A stretch of DNA of 64,000 nt, from assembly GCA_948434005.1 (NCBI GenBank), contig CAOJEH010000006.1:1-64000 (forward strand), in the 5' to 3' direction. The translations under genes were made by a program, and so were the position numbers. Of this stretch, positions 1 to 9,147 are shown piece by piece (positions within the stretch are counted from its first letter, which is position 1; each line of letters opens with the position of its first letter). The stretch comes from an uncultured Mycoplasmatota bacterium. GTDB taxonomy: Bacteria; Bacillota_I; Bacilli_A; RF39; UBA660. Below the pieces are notes generated by a model, which searched no databases, was not told where the DNA came from, and saw only the letters and a list, made by a program, of their open reading frames with translations.

Positions 1-2
1 GC

Positions 3-80
3 CTTTATTTATAAGGGTTTGCTAGGGGGTTGCAATAAATCGTAATCAACCAGTTGATTGTCGTATTTTGTCGATTTTCG
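3..80. repeat. ~80 bp dispersed repeat, copy A
   Basis: This copy matches 716-793 over its whole length without gaps between the anchors: both begin with CTTTATTTATAAGG, have CGTAATC exactly 38 bases further on, and end in TTTGTCGATTTTC. The last 40 bases are identical at 33 positions. The core AATCAAC-CA-GTTGATT is a 7 bp inverted repeat. Together with copy B it brackets the Nudix gene. A related right-hand end, CTTTATTTATAAGGG, recurs at 29847 next to rlmD. It looks like a recombination or cassette boundary, but no recombinase gene lies in the window. Confidence 0.7.
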
Positions 81-101
81 TTATTCATTTTGTTTCACTT
101 C

Positions 102-662
102 CTATCTATTACTTTTTAATTTTTCTACTATATTTCCATAGTTTTTATCTTTACTTAATTCATTAGACGAAATCCACTTATAATCTTTACATTCTTCTTC
201 ATCTAAAATTATATTATCTACATTATCGACAAAGAATAAGTATCTAAAGTCGAAATGATAATGACTAGGCATATTAATTCTATCATTATTTGGAATAATA
301 TGAATATCAATATCAAATGGTAATACTTCGTTATTTATATATAAAAATTTTACATTATTTAATCCAGTTTCCTCTTTTAATTCTCTTTTTGCAGCATCAA
401 GCATAGTCTTATCATCTTTATCAATATGACCTCCTGGATATAAGTACATTTCTAAATCTTTATGATATAAAACTAGAAATTTATCTGCGTTTTTACAATA
501 CACAAATGCTCCAACAGTTAAATGCCCGTCTGTATTATCCCAATCTACTATTTGCTCATTATTAGATTTATTTAAATAATCTAATAGTAAAAATAGTCTT
601 TCTTTTTCATTTGGAAACTTTTCTAAATATTTGTTAATAATCAATCTTATATTTTCTTTCAC
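102..662 (-). CDS. Nudix hydrolase
   Basis: A 186-residue Nudix family protein, which hydrolyses nucleoside diphosphates linked to another moiety. The Nudix box (GX5EX7REUXEEXGU) is present at about residues 77-99, reading GGHIDKDD through REL then EETGL, so the catalytic Mg-binding glutamates are intact. The substrate cannot be told from sequence; the family covers damaged nucleotides, NADH, ADP-ribose and others. The gene stands alone between two ~80 bp repeats (copies A and B), like a gene cassette, and is read away from the truncated glycosyltransferase on the same strand. Confidence 0.9.
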   Translation of the reverse strand: MKENIRLIINKYLEKFPNEKERLFLLLDYLNKSNNEQIVDWDNTDGHLTVGAFVYCKNADKFLVLYHKDLEMYLYPGGHIDKDDKTMLDAAKRELKEETGLNNVKFLYINNEVLPFDIDIHIIPNNDRINMPSHYHFDFRYLFFVDNVDNIILDEEECKDYKWISSNELSKDKNYGNIVEKLKSNR

Positions 663-715
663 TATTTCACCAACTTTTTAATGTGTAATATACAAGATCT
701 AAATTGAATAATTTT

Positions 716-793
716 CTTTATTTATAAGGCTTTAAAGGTGTTATTAATTAGATCGTAATCATCCAGCTGATTGATGTGGTTTGTCGATTTTCC
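716..793. repeat. ~80 bp dispersed repeat, copy B
   Basis: Second copy of the repeat seen at 3-80, with the same spacing and orientation. Its inverted-repeat core is weaker (AATCA / TGATT). In both copies one minus-strand frame reads K-S-T-x3-N-Q-L-x-D-Y-D-L and then ends about nine codons later, with no start codon, so the element may derive from the 3' end of a coding sequence. It lies immediately beyond the broken 3' end of the glycosyltransferase at 821. Confidence 0.7.
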
Positions 794-820
794 ATTTATA
801 TAACTTCCTTCAATTTAAAT

Positions 821-1177
821 TTATCCAATATCTTTTATATGTTTTTTTGATTTTGCATCATAATAATTATTTTCATTTGGTACAACAAATTCATCTATAT
901 CAATAAATCCCATATATTTTGATTCTTCTTTATGCCTTGTAACTGCATCAGTATATACTACATTTTGCATTCTTTTTCCAGGTGAAGAATGATATACTAC
1001 AATTCCACTTTTAATATATGGATTTAGTAGTTCTTTTAAATTATCGGAGCTTTCGTTATCATATATATAGAATTTATCTACGCCAACTAATCTGTGAAAT
1101 TCAATCCATTCTACAATGTAGGGTGCCTCATTTTTCACAATTGCAACAAATGATAATTTATTTTTATAATCTTCCAT
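821..1177 (-). pseudogene. Truncated GT92-like glycosyltransferase
   Basis: The 118 residues match the N-terminal part of the glycosyltransferase family 92 / Glyco_tranf_2_4 group: VAIVKNEAPYIVEWIEFH, then YIYDNESSDN, then the metal-binding D-I-D-E-F motif near residue 94. Full-length family members are usually over 250 residues, so the C-terminal half is missing. Only 28 bp separate its stop codon from repeat copy B, which suggests that the repeat or its cassette replaced the 3' part. It could still be translated, but activity is doubtful. Confidence 0.75.
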
Positions 1178-1207
1178 TTTATATCAACTCCACTTACTTA
1201 ATAGTGT

Positions 1208-1732
1208 TTATAATTTGTATTTTTTTATTTCACAATTTTTTAAACCTCTATTTAAAAATTTACCATCTGATATTCCTTCAAAGTAGGCACTAAAAGCTTT
1301 CGATACACCACTATGTGCAACTATCAAAACATCTTCGTAATCTTTTTTCTTTAATTCATCTAAAAAATTAAATATTCTTTCAAAAAAATCTTTTATATTT
1401 TCATTTATTCCATAATCTATATCACTATAATAATTCCAATATTCTTCTCGATTAGTTACTTCTAGGTTTTCGCCACTTAGAGTACCACAACTTCTTTCTC
1501 TTAATCGTTCATCTGTAATTATACTATCATCATAATTAGTTAGTATATATTCTGTATGTGTGGCTCTAAGTAGTGGGGATGAAATAACTATATCAAAATG
1601 AATATCTTTAATCTTTTTTCTTAACTCTTCTGCTTGTTTTATTCCTAATTCATTTAAGTCTTCATCTTTGCTACTATATTTTCCTAATGCATTATGTGGT
1701 ACTTGCCCATGTCTTACTATATATACATTCAT
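1208..1732 (-). CDS. Histidine phosphatase family protein
   Basis: A 174-residue member of the histidine phosphatase (phosphoglycerate mutase-like) superfamily. The phosphate-accepting histidine sits in V-R-H-G near residue 8, a second arginine/glutamate region reads RLRERSCGTLSG, and the C-terminal catalytic histidine is in VAHSGVSKAF. The short length and the lack of cofactor-dependent PGM features suggest a broad-specificity phosphatase, for example of the CobC/GpmB type, rather than glycolytic mutase. The substrate is not predictable. Confidence 0.88.
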   Translation of the reverse strand: MNVYIVRHGQVPHNALGKYSSKDEDLNELGIKQAEELRKKIKDIHFDIVISSPLLRATHTEYILTNYDDSIITDERLRERSCGTLSGENLEVTNREEYWNYYSDIDYGINENIKDFFERIFNFLDELKKKDYEDVLIVAHSGVSKAFSAYFEGISDGKFLNRGLKNCEIKKYKL

Positions 1733-1846
1733 TATAAGCTCCTTTTCAGTTAATAACTTACTATTATTTCAATTATATCATAAAATTATTATCTGCATTA
1801 TATTTTTGAACAAAATACCTATACTATAACTTAAACTAATTAAAGT

Positions 1847-1886
1847 AAAAGGATTAATTCTTAATACAAGCAATTAATCCTTTTTT
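1847..1886 (-). terminator. Intrinsic terminator after the PP2C-like gene
   Basis: GGATTAATT (1851-1859) pairs with AATTAATCC (1872-1880). T-rich flanks on both strands make it potentially bidirectional. It lies directly downstream of the minus-strand gene ending at 1888. Confidence 0.75.
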
Positions 1887-1887
1887 A

Positions 1888-2727
1888 TTATTTATATATT
1901 GCAATTGTTTTTTCCATACCATATTTATCTTTATCTTCTTTTTCTTTTTTCGATAAATAATTTATAAAGTCTTTTTCATTAAAATTAATTATATTATTAA
2001 TAAATTCCTTTTCTTTTAAAAAGTTAGTAAAACCATCACTATATATAATCACAATATCTTTATTATCTAATAATATAGTTCCTTCTTTAATGAAATACTC
2101 TGCATTTTCTTCTCCTGTTAATGCTCCGTAGGATACACATTTTCCATCTATTATATTATCTATGTTATTTCTAAATTCTTTTCTTACTAATATTCTAGCC
2201 TCTTTTAAGTTCCATGATAAATGATTTATATTTGCCTTATTGTTTATATATGGATCAACAAGAGCTTTATCATCATCCGTTTGGAATTTTATATTTCCAT
2301 CTTTATCATATATAATAATCCCACAATCACATATATATGAATAATAAAGTTTATTGTCATCTATTTTAAGAGATGCTGCTACTGCGGCATAATAATCATT
2401 CTCTAAATAATCACATTTTTTAATATATTTATTATTTATTTCTTTTACAGCTTCATTACACTTTATCATTCTTTCTCTTAATGTTCCTGTGCTTATTTTA
2501 AATGTTTTTATAATTTCTTCTGCTGCAATAGCTGCACCTGATGGATTAGGATATCTATTTACTAATTCATCAAATGAGACACTATTAAAATCAGTTATAC
2601 CAATAGGATCTCTTGTAATTCCATCTGCTATAATTGCTTCATTATCGGTAGCATATATTTTATCTTCTTGTGGCACTTTATCTTTCGTTTTAACATTATC
2701 GAATGTATTTTTATATATTAACTTCAT
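1888..2727 (-). CDS. PP2C-like (PPM) phosphatase
   Basis: A 279-residue protein with PPM-type phosphatase features: an early acidic motif IIADGITRD (about residues 32-40), a middle segment with AAVAASLKI and YSYICDCGI, and a C-terminal IIYSDGF (about residue 230) that matches the metal-binding D-G motif of PP2C/SpoIIE-type phosphatases. It is soluble with no membrane segment. Its ATG overlaps the end of lepB by one base, so the two are co-transcribed. A PrpC or SpoIIE-like role is possible but not shown. Confidence 0.7.
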   Translation of the reverse strand: MKLIYKNTFDNVKTKDKVPQEDKIYATDNEAIIADGITRDPIGITDFNSVSFDELVNRYPNPSGAAIAAEEIIKTFKISTGTLRERMIKCNEAVKEINNKYIKKCDYLENDYYAAVAASLKIDDNKLYYSYICDCGIIIYDKDGNIKFQTDDDKALVDPYINNKANINHLSWNLKEARILVRKEFRNNIDNIIDGKCVSYGALTGEENAEYFIKEGTILLDNKDIVIIYSDGFTNFLKEKEFINNIINFNEKDFINYLSKKEKEDKDKYGMEKTIAIYK

Positions 2728-3242
2728 TATTCTTTATTTCCTAATCTATTAAATGGAAAAATTGTTAGAGAAGTTTTACCTAAAATTTGTTTTTTAGGAA
2801 TAAAACCTATAATTCTACTATCTTTAGAGTTAACTCTATTATCACCTAATACAAAATAGCAATCTTCTGGAATCTTTGTAGCTTCTAATTCATTTATAGA
2901 AAAATCATCTGTTTCTTTATGAGAAAATTTCTCTTTAATATATTTACCATTGACATATAGTTTATTATTTTTATATTCTATATATTCACCTGGCAAACCT
3001 ATAACTCTTTTAATAATTAATTCCTCTTTATCATCAATTACTACAATATCAAACCTTTTTATATCATTAAATCTATAAGTTAGTTTATTTAATATCATTA
3101 TATCACTATCATGTAATGTATCTATCATAGATGTTCCATTTACTTTTACAGGTGTAACTATATATGCTTTTATTAAAATAATTAATATTATTAAGACTAT
3201 ATATATCCAAAACTCTTTAATAACCTCTTTTGCCCTTCTCAT
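2727..3242 (-). CDS. lepB: Signal peptidase I
   Basis: A 171-residue type I signal peptidase. One N-terminal membrane anchor (about residues 12-31) is followed by box B, VNGTSMIDTL, with the nucleophile Ser. Box D, IIKRVIGLPGE, carries the general-base Lys, and box E, VLGDNRVNSKDSR, completes the active site. It cleaves signal peptides on the outer face of the membrane. The length and single anchor are those of the Gram-positive P-type. It lies between rplS and the PP2C-like gene and is read with them. Confidence 0.95.
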   Translation of the reverse strand: MRRAKEVIKEFWIYIVLIILIILIKAYIVTPVKVNGTSMIDTLHDSDIMILNKLTYRFNDIKRFDIVVIDDKEELIIKRVIGLPGEYIEYKNNKLYVNGKYIKEKFSHKETDDFSINELEATKIPEDCYFVLGDNRVNSKDSRIIGFIPKKQILGKTSLTIFPFNRLGNKE

Positions 3243-3290
3243 CTAATCCTCCATAGTATTATTATAAAATTATATGTATTTTATTTCAAG

Positions 3291-3316
3291 AAAAAAGCGC
3301 ATTTTTATGCAGCTTT
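3291..3316 (-). terminator. rplS terminator
   Basis: The last codons and stop of rplS form a GC-containing hairpin (CTGCAT / ATGCGC) followed on the minus strand by TTTTTT. It is typical of a rho-independent terminator overlapping a stop codon. Confidence 0.75.
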
Positions 3317-3682
3317 ATTTTCATCTTTTTTAGAAACTTTTTGTCCTCTTTCTTTAATCTTATATTGACCAACATAATTTTTCAAGAAAGTTAATTTAGC
3401 ACGTCTTACTTTTCCTTTACGTACAACTGTAAGCTTGTCAATCTTTGGTGAATTTACTGGGAATGTTCTTTCAACTCCTACACCAGAAGATATCTTACGA
3501 ACTGTAAATGTTTCAGATACTGAACCATTACGTTTTGCTACTACAGTTCCTTCAAAAGCTTGAATACGTTCTCTTTTTCCTTCTATAATCTTATAGTCTA
3601 CTTTTACAGTATCACCTACACGAAATTCAGGAATGTCATTTCTAATTTGTTTTTCATTAATTTTGTCAATAATATTACTCAT
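3305..3682 (-). CDS. rplS: 50S ribosomal protein L19
   Basis: A 125-residue L19. It has the family signatures [20 protein letters not shown] and [28 protein letters not shown], followed by [24 protein letters not shown]19 sits at the 30S-50S interface. In most Firmicutes it follows rimM-trmD directly, but here that pair lies 5 kb away. It has its own strong promoter (3758-3786) and terminator, so it is transcribed independently. Confidence 0.97.
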   Translation of the reverse strand: MSNIIDKINEKQIRNDIPEFRVGDTVKVDYKIIEGKRERIQAFEGTVVAKRNGSVSETFTVRKISSGVGVERTFPVNSPKIDKLTVVRKGKVRRAKLTFLKNYVGQYKIKERGQKVSKKDENKAA

Positions 3683-3757
3683 AGTTAATCTCCTTTCCTA
3701 ATCTACCCAATAATCATAAATATATAAATTCAGCGGATTATTTTCCTGACGAGTTAA

Positions 3758-3786
3758 ATTATAACACATTTTTAAATTCAATGCAA
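3758..3786 (-). promoter_or_regulatory. rplS promoter
   Basis: On the minus strand, -35 TTGCAT (3781-3786), a 17 bp spacer and -10 TATAAT (3758-3763). The 70-base leader between this and the rplS start contains a GTCAGGAAAATAATCC segment that may fold; I could not assign it to a known L19 leader. Confidence 0.75.
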
Positions 3787-3805
3787 ATGTATTTATTAAT
3801 TTATA

Positions 3806-3836
3806 TGTAAAAAGAAAAGAAGTATTTCTACTTCTT
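3806..3836 (-). terminator. xfp terminator
   Basis: AGAAGTA / TACTTCT hairpin (3818-3835) overlapping the stop codon of the phosphoketolase gene, followed on the minus strand by TTCTTTTTAC. Confidence 0.75.
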
Positions 3837-6194
3837 GTTCCATACCCAATTTTTAATATATGGCATATCTTCACCAAATTCTTTTATATACTTTTTATGT
3901 TTATCTAGCATATCATTACACCAATTTATTAAAATATCAGCATTCTTTTTATATCTTGGCATTTCGTTTAGAGCAGATATAACCAAATGGAATCTATCAA
4001 TTTCATTTTGAACTCTAATATCAAAAGTTGTTGTTATAGTTCCTTCTTCTTTATAACCATGTACATGTATATCCCTATTATTTCTTTTATAAGTTAATTG
4101 ATGAATTAGTGAAGGATAGCCATGAAAATTAAATAGGATTGGCTTATTTTTAGTAAATATCTTATCATACTCATCATCACTCATACCATGTGGATGCTCT
4201 GAATTTGATTGTAATTTCATTAAATCTACAACATTAACTACTCTTATTTTTATATCTTTAACAGCGGTTTTTAAAATATCTACTGCCGCTAGTGTTTCTA
4301 AAGTTGGAGTTTCACCACAACATGCCATTACAATATCAGGATTATCAGTATCATCACTTGCAAAATCCCAAATACTTACACCTTTAGTACAGTGTTTTTT
4401 AGCTTGAGCTTTAGTTAACCATTGTGGTCTTGGATGTTTAGATGCTACTATGACATTTATTTTATCTTTAGTTCTAATGCAATGATCAAAACATGATAGT
4501 AAGCAGTTAGTATCTGGTGGTAAATACATTCTAACAATATCGGCTTTTTTTGTAACTAAATGATTTAAAAATCCAGGATCTTGATGAGTATAACCATTGT
4601 GATCTTGTTGAAATACATGTGATATTAACAAGAAATTTAATGAAGAAATGCTCTTTCTCCAAGCGATTTCTTTTGAAACTTTCAGCCATTTAGCATGTTG
4701 TGATACCATAGAATCTATAATTCTAGCAAAAGCTTCATAACTATGTATAAATCCATGTCTTCCTGTTAATAAATAACCTTCTAACATTCCTTCACAGACA
4801 TGTTCTGATAAAAATGAATCCATTACTCTGCCATTTGATGATAAAAATTCATCACTTCGATATGCTTTAGCATTCCAAGTTCTATTTTCTACTTCAAAAA
4901 CATGGTTAAATCTATTAGACAGTGCTTCGTCTGGCCCAAAGAATCTGAAATTTTTATTCTTATTGTTCATTTTAAATACATCTCTAATATAATTGCCTAA
5001 TTCAATTGTATCCTGTCTAATAATAACGCCTGGTGCAGGAACTTTAATAGCATAATCTTCCCAGTTTGGTAGTTCTAATTCTTTTAATAAAAGTCCTCCA
5101 TTAGCATATTGACTAGCGCCCATACATTTAGTTGGAGAAGGTACTAAATCTTTTAATCTTTTAACTAATCTGCCTCTTTCATCAAATAATCTTTCAGGAT
5201 GATAACTTTTTAACCAGTTTTCTAATAAAGATATATTATCAATATGTAGGTTATCTACTGCTATTGGGACTTGATGAGCTCTAAAGCTTCCTTCTATTTG
5301 TTTTCTCTCAATATTTTTAGGACCAGTCCATCCTTTTGGAGTAGTTAATATTATCATTGGATACATTATTTTTTTTGTTTCTCCGGATTTTATTTTTTTA
5401 ATATCTCTAACTACCATATCTAGAGTTCTTGCCATTGCATCATGCATTTTATATGGATCAGTTCCTGATACATGATAAACCTTATACCCACATCCAGTAA
5501 AGAAATAATCCAAATCCATTTCACTCATTCTACCAAATATAGTAGGGCTTGCGATTTTATAACCATTTCTATGTAATATAGGTAATACTACTCCATCAGT
5601 TTTAGGATTTAAAAATTTATTTATATGCCAACTTGTTGCAAGTGGACCAGTTTCAGCCTCACCATCACCAACACAACAAGCCGCGATTAAATCTGGGTTA
5701 TCTAAAACTGCACCATATGCATGTGCTAAACTATATCCTAGCTCTCCACCTTCATTAATACTACCTGGAGTCTCTGGAGCCACATGAGAAGATATTCCAA
5801 ATGGAAAAGAAAACTGCTTAAATAGTTTTTTCATACCATCTATATCTTCTGTTATTTCTGGATAAAATTTTGTATAAGTACCTTCTAAATAGTTATTTGC
5901 AACCATTGCTTGTCCACCATGACCTGGACCTGATACATATATCATTTTTAAATTATACTTTTTAATTATTCTATTTAAGTGAACATATATAAAATTTTGC
6001 CCTGGTGCAGTACCCCAATGACCTACTACATTAGGTTTTATATCATTCATACTTAATTTTCTTTTCAATAATGGATTATCTAATAGATATAATTGTCCTA
6101 CAGATAAATAATTTGTAGCATTCCAATAATCATTTATATTTACTAATTCCTCTTTTGTTAGAGCTTTCATAGTAAATGTTTTCATCTTACTCAT
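3828..6194 (-). CDS. xfp: Xylulose-5-phosphate/fructose-6-phosphate phosphoketolase
   Basis: A 788-residue thiamine-diphosphate enzyme that splits xylulose-5-P (and often fructose-6-P) with phosphate to give acetyl-phosphate. Length and motifs are those of Xfp: VVGHWGTAPGQNFIYVHLN, YVSGPGHGGQAM, the ThDP motif CCVGDGEAETGPLATSWH, RMYLPPDTNCLL and SKHPRPQW. It implies a heterofermentative or phosphoketolase route making acetyl-P and hence ATP via acetate kinase, which is not in this window. It is monocistronic, with a TATAAT-type -10 about 25 bases upstream of its start and a terminator at its end. Confidence 0.97.
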   Translation of the reverse strand: MSKMKTFTMKALTKEELVNINDYWNATNYLSVGQLYLLDNPLLKRKLSMNDIKPNVVGHWGTAPGQNFIYVHLNRIIKKYNLKMIYVSGPGHGGQAMVANNYLEGTYTKFYPEITEDIDGMKKLFKQFSFPFGISSHVAPETPGSINEGGELGYSLAHAYGAVLDNPDLIAACCVGDGEAETGPLATSWHINKFLNPKTDGVVLPILHRNGYKIASPTIFGRMSEMDLDYFFTGCGYKVYHVSGTDPYKMHDAMARTLDMVVRDIKKIKSGETKKIMYPMIILTTPKGWTGPKNIERKQIEGSFRAHQVPIAVDNLHIDNISLLENWLKSYHPERLFDERGRLVKRLKDLVPSPTKCMGASQYANGGLLLKELELPNWEDYAIKVPAPGVIIRQDTIELGNYIRDVFKMNNKNKNFRFFGPDEALSNRFNHVFEVENRTWNAKAYRSDEFLSSNGRVMDSFLSEHVCEGMLEGYLLTGRHGFIHSYEAFARIIDSMVSQHAKWLKVSKEIAWRKSISSLNFLLISHVFQQDHNGYTHQDPGFLNHLVTKKADIVRMYLPPDTNCLLSCFDHCIRTKDKINVIVASKHPRPQWLTKAQAKKHCTKGVSIWDFASDDTDNPDIVMACCGETPTLETLAAVDILKTAVKDIKIRVVNVVDLMKLQSNSEHPHGMSDDEYDKIFTKNKPILFNFHGYPSLIHQLTYKRNNRDIHVHGYKEEGTITTTFDIRVQNEIDRFHLVISALNEMPRYKKNADILINWCNDMLDKHKKYIKEFGEDMPYIKNWVWNKK

Positions 6195-6260
6195 ATTATC
6201 CCTCTATTCTTCTATAATAATTATAACATAAAAAATAAATTCGTCTATAACGAATCTATT

Positions 6261-7157
6261 TTATTTTACTTTTTCTACACTTACAAAGTAATAATTATTT
6301 GTATCATCTTTAAAAAACTTATATTTATATATTGTAAAGTCATTGTAATTATCTTCATCTATACTAAATTCTTCTGCTTCTTTTTCACTGACTTCTTCTT
6401 TATATATAGCACTACTATATCCTCTATATATATTTAATTTTTTTTCACTACTATTAATATTATTATTTAAAAATGCAGTTCCTACACTAACATATACGTA
6501 AGCATAATTATCTTCTTTAGTATATTTAATATCATAAGTATATTCCTTATTAAGAGTAGTTCCTTTAGTACATTTAGTCATTATATAATAAACATTATTA
6601 ATTGAATCATATAAATATGTAGGGCAACCTTCAACATGATAAAATTTGTCTATATTAGAACCAAATAACTCTTTATATCTTTGTTTTACTTTATCAATAG
6701 TTATTTGTTTATTATCTTCTAATACATTATTAATATAATATGAACCTATACTTTTTTCAATCTCTTCTTTTGGTATTGTAATAGATGTATAACTATTATT
6801 TAAGGATTCTAAAACTATATTTAATTTTTCTTGTTCACCAATATATGTAATTTTTTCTTCCTTATATAAATTTGGAATAATATGATTCATATATATTTTA
6901 TTAGCATTAAGATAATTTATTTTATTTTTTAAATCTACTATAAGATTACTATCTGTAATAGTTTCTTCTTTAATTTTAGTGTTATTATCTTTTTTAATAA
7001 TATCAATTACATCTTCATTTTTATTAATAGTAATAAAACCTTCATCTATAGCAATATATAGAAATAGGCTTGCTGCTACTATAATTAATACTAAAATTAT
7101 ACTAAATATAACTAATCCTCTACATGATTTTTTCTTTATTTTTTCTTCTTTTACCAT
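6261..7157 (-). CDS. Membrane-anchored protein, paralogue family member 1
   Basis: A 298-residue protein of unknown function. It has a short lysine-rich cytoplasmic N-terminus, one membrane segment (about residues 14-34), then an extracytoplasmic domain with two cysteines (VEGCPTYLYD and MTKCTKGTT). The end reads NNYYFVSVEKVK, nearly the same as the end of the protein at 57460 and similar to the neighbour at 7171. The three share the layout anchor, linker, beta-rich C-terminal domain. It lies 13 bp downstream of member 2, so the two form one transcript. Confidence 0.7.
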   Translation of the reverse strand: MVKEEKIKKKSCRGLVIFSIILVLIIVAASLFLYIAIDEGFITINKNEDVIDIIKKDNNTKIKEETITDSNLIVDLKNKINYLNANKIYMNHIIPNLYKEEKITYIGEQEKLNIVLESLNNSYTSITIPKEEIEKSIGSYYINNVLEDNKQITIDKVKQRYKELFGSNIDKFYHVEGCPTYLYDSINNVYYIMTKCTKGTTLNKEYTYDIKYTKEDNYAYVYVSVGTAFLNNNINSSEKKLNIYRGYSSAIYKEEVSEKEAEEFSIDEDNYNDFTIYKYKFFKDDTNNYYFVSVEKVK

Positions 7158-7170
7158 AATTTAACTCCTA

Positions 7171-7935
7171 TTATTTTACTCTAATACTTTCTAATTTATA
7201 TCTTCCTTTATTTTTTATAAATGTATAAGTAGTTAGTGGAAATTCATCTTTTGAATCTTTATAATCACTTCTTCTATAATAAACTGGATTACTACCATTA
7301 ACTACATCTTTATATGATTTATAGTAACCTCCTTCCTTATTACATGTATCATTACAATAGTTACTATAAACAATATGTGTATCTATAATATAGTTATCAT
7401 CTTCGATTTTTCCTTTTATAAAGTAAGTATCCATATCAAGCGTCATTATACCATGAGCATGCTCACCTTTTTCTGTATATGTTTTAGTATTAGTATTTAG
7501 TTCATATAAATCATCATCCTTTGTGGGACATTCGATATTTTCATATATAGCACTAAATCCATCTATAAAGAAGTTTTTATATACCTCTTTCATATCTTCT
7601 ATTTTATAATAATTATTTATATTTTCAGTCTCTTTTAATGCATATATACCAAACCTTAATTTTAATTGATTATCTATATCATTAATATTTTCTATTGGAT
7701 ATGTTCCTTTAAAAATATAATTATACATATCAATTTGATTCATAATATCTTCTACTTCACTATAATATAATTCTTCTCTTTTTTTATCTTCTATTGGTTC
7801 AGTTTTATTTAATAACTCTTGATATTTTGTATATCCTATGTAAGATAGTGCTACTAGTAAAAGAAGAATTAATATTACTATTACAACTGTTTTCCCAGTT
7901 GACTTTTTATAAAATATTTTAGCTTTTTCTTCCAT
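7171..7935 (-). CDS. Membrane-anchored protein, paralogue family member 2
   Basis: About 254 residues, unknown function. One N-terminal membrane segment (about residues 15-36) precedes an extracytoplasmic region with cysteines in ENIECPTKDDD and YSNYCNDTCNKEGG. The C-terminus (TFIKNKGRYKLESIRVK) matches the family pattern seen at 6261 and 57460. I chose the ATG at 7935 because the upstream in-frame GTG at 7944 falls in the likely ribosome-binding region. It may bind a ligand or act in envelope sensing, but nothing specific can be said. Confidence 0.65.
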   Translation of the reverse strand: MEEKAKIFYKKSTGKTVVIVILILLLLVALSYIGYTKYQELLNKTEPIEDKKREELYYSEVEDIMNQIDMYNYIFKGTYPIENINDIDNQLKLRFGIYALKETENINNYYKIEDMKEVYKNFFIDGFSAIYENIECPTKDDDLYELNTNTKTYTEKGEHAHGIMTLDMDTYFIKGKIEDDNYIIDTHIVYSNYCNDTCNKEGGYYKSYKDVVNGSNPVYYRRSDYKDSKDEFPLTTYTFIKNKGRYKLESIRVK

Positions 7936-7993
7936 ATATACCACACTCTATTCTAACTAGAAAATATCATATATTTACTAGTTATTCAATTAA

Positions 7994-8028
7994 ATAAAAA
8001 AAATAAGATGTAAATTTACAACTTATTT
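7994..8028 (-). terminator. Terminator after the rimM-trmD operon
   Basis: AATAAG(T)TGTAAA / TTTACA(T)CTTATT hairpin followed by eight T on the minus strand. It closes the 8.0-12.3 kb operon. Confidence 0.8.
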
Positions 8029-8469
8029 TGAAGATCTACCTTTAGACATTTCATTATTAATTAAAGCATTTTGTATTTCCATAATTTTACTTTTAGCAGT
8101 TTTTTGCATTACAGATAATTGTTTAGACATTACCTCTAAGTCTTTTCTAGTAAGATATTCTCTATACTTATTCTTAATAATTTGTCTAAATCTTTCTATC
8201 TCAGTAAGAGCCTGCATTTGACATCTTCCAGTATCATCATCACTTATTAATAGTTCAGTAAGTTCTGCTATTAATTTTTGATATTTTTTACTAACTTGTT
8301 TTGATACTATAGGATGAGCTAACTTCTTATTATATATTATTAATTTTGATACTTCATGTCCCTTAATCTTATGAACTCTATTAGATCCAAATTGAAAACC
8401 ACTTATAGATTCTAAGGCATCTCTATTAATTAATTTATATTTAATTTTTTTATTTTCTATAATATACAT
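8023..8469 (-). CDS. Conserved hypothetical protein downstream of trmD
   Basis: About 148 residues, not recognised. The N-terminal part is beta-rich (MYIIENKKIKYKLINRDAL), and the C-terminal ~70 residues are predicted helical and charged (LTEIERFRQIIKNKYREYL through KSKIMEIQNALI), possibly a coiled coil. The ATG at 8469 is preferred over the GTG at 8478, because AGGTGG lies 5 bases upstream of it and overlaps the GTG. The SD sits in the last codons of trmD, so it is translationally linked to that operon. A role in RNA modification or ribosome work is only a guess from context. Confidence 0.65.
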   Translation of the reverse strand: MYIIENKKIKYKLINRDALESISGFQFGSNRVHKIKGHEVSKLIIYNKKLAHPIVSKQVSKKYQKLIAELTELLISDDDTGRCQMQALTEIERFRQIIKNKYREYLTRKDLEVMSKQLSVMQKTAKSKIMEIQNALINNEMSKGRSSK

Positions 8470-8478
8470 AAAATCCAC

Positions 8479-9147
8479 CTACTTTTCTAATAAATCTGGT
8501 CTTAATTCTTTAGTCTTCTTTATACTTTCTTCTTTTCTATATTCTTCTATTTTTTTATGATCACCTGATAACAATATATCTGGAACTTCCATTCCTCTAA
8601 ATACTCTAGGTTTAGTATATGTTGGATAATCTAGAAGATAATGATCATTAAATGAATCATCTAGATGACTTCTTTCTTTAATAACACCTGGTAGTAGTCT
8701 TACTATAGAGTCAGTTAATACCATTGCAGGAATTTCTCCTCCTGTTAAAACATAGTCTCCTATACTTATTTCTAAATCTGCAAGAGTTCTAATTCGCTCA
8801 TCAAAGCCTTCATAATGACCACATATCATAATTAAATGTTTTTCATGCGATAAATCATAAGCCATCTTTTGTTTATATGGTTTACCTGATGGAGTTAATA
8901 AAATTACTTTGGAATATTTAGTTTTAAGAGATTCAACACAGTCAAAGATAGGCTGTGCCATAAGTACCATCCCACATCCTCCTCCATATGGTGTATCATC
9001 TACTTTATTATGAGGATCAAGCGTATAGTCTCTAAAATTATGTGTTTTTATTTCTACTTTTTTATCAACTTGTGCTCGTTTAATTATTGATTCATTAAAT
9101 ACTTTATCAAACATATCAGGAAATAATGATAATATATCTATTTTCAT
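8479..9147 (-). CDS. trmD: tRNA (guanine-N1)-methyltransferase TrmD
   Basis: A 222-residue SPOUT methyltransferase that makes m1G37 in tRNAs and prevents +1 frameshifting. Signatures present: [14 protein letters not shown], the region [27 protein letters not shown], and the trefoil-knot motif [16 protein letters not shown]. It directly abuts rimM (stop/start adjacent at 9147/9148), as is usual in Firmicutes. Confidence 0.97.
   Translation of the reverse strand: MKIDILSLFPDMFDKVFNESIIKRAQVDKKVEIKTHNFRDYTLDPHNKVDDTPYGGGCGMVLMAQPIFDCVESLKTKYSKVILLTPSGKPYKQKMAYDLSHEKHLIMICGHYEGFDERIRTLADLEISIGDYVLTGGEIPAMVLTDSIVRLLPGVIKERSHLDDSFNDHYLLDYPTYTKPRVFRGMEVPDILLSGDHKKIEEYRKEESIKKTKELRPDLLEK

Noticed and set aside
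3-90. Short peptide ORFs inside repeats A and B
   Set aside because: Frames starting at ATG differ in length and content between the copies (27 versus 15 residues), so they are unlikely to be genes.
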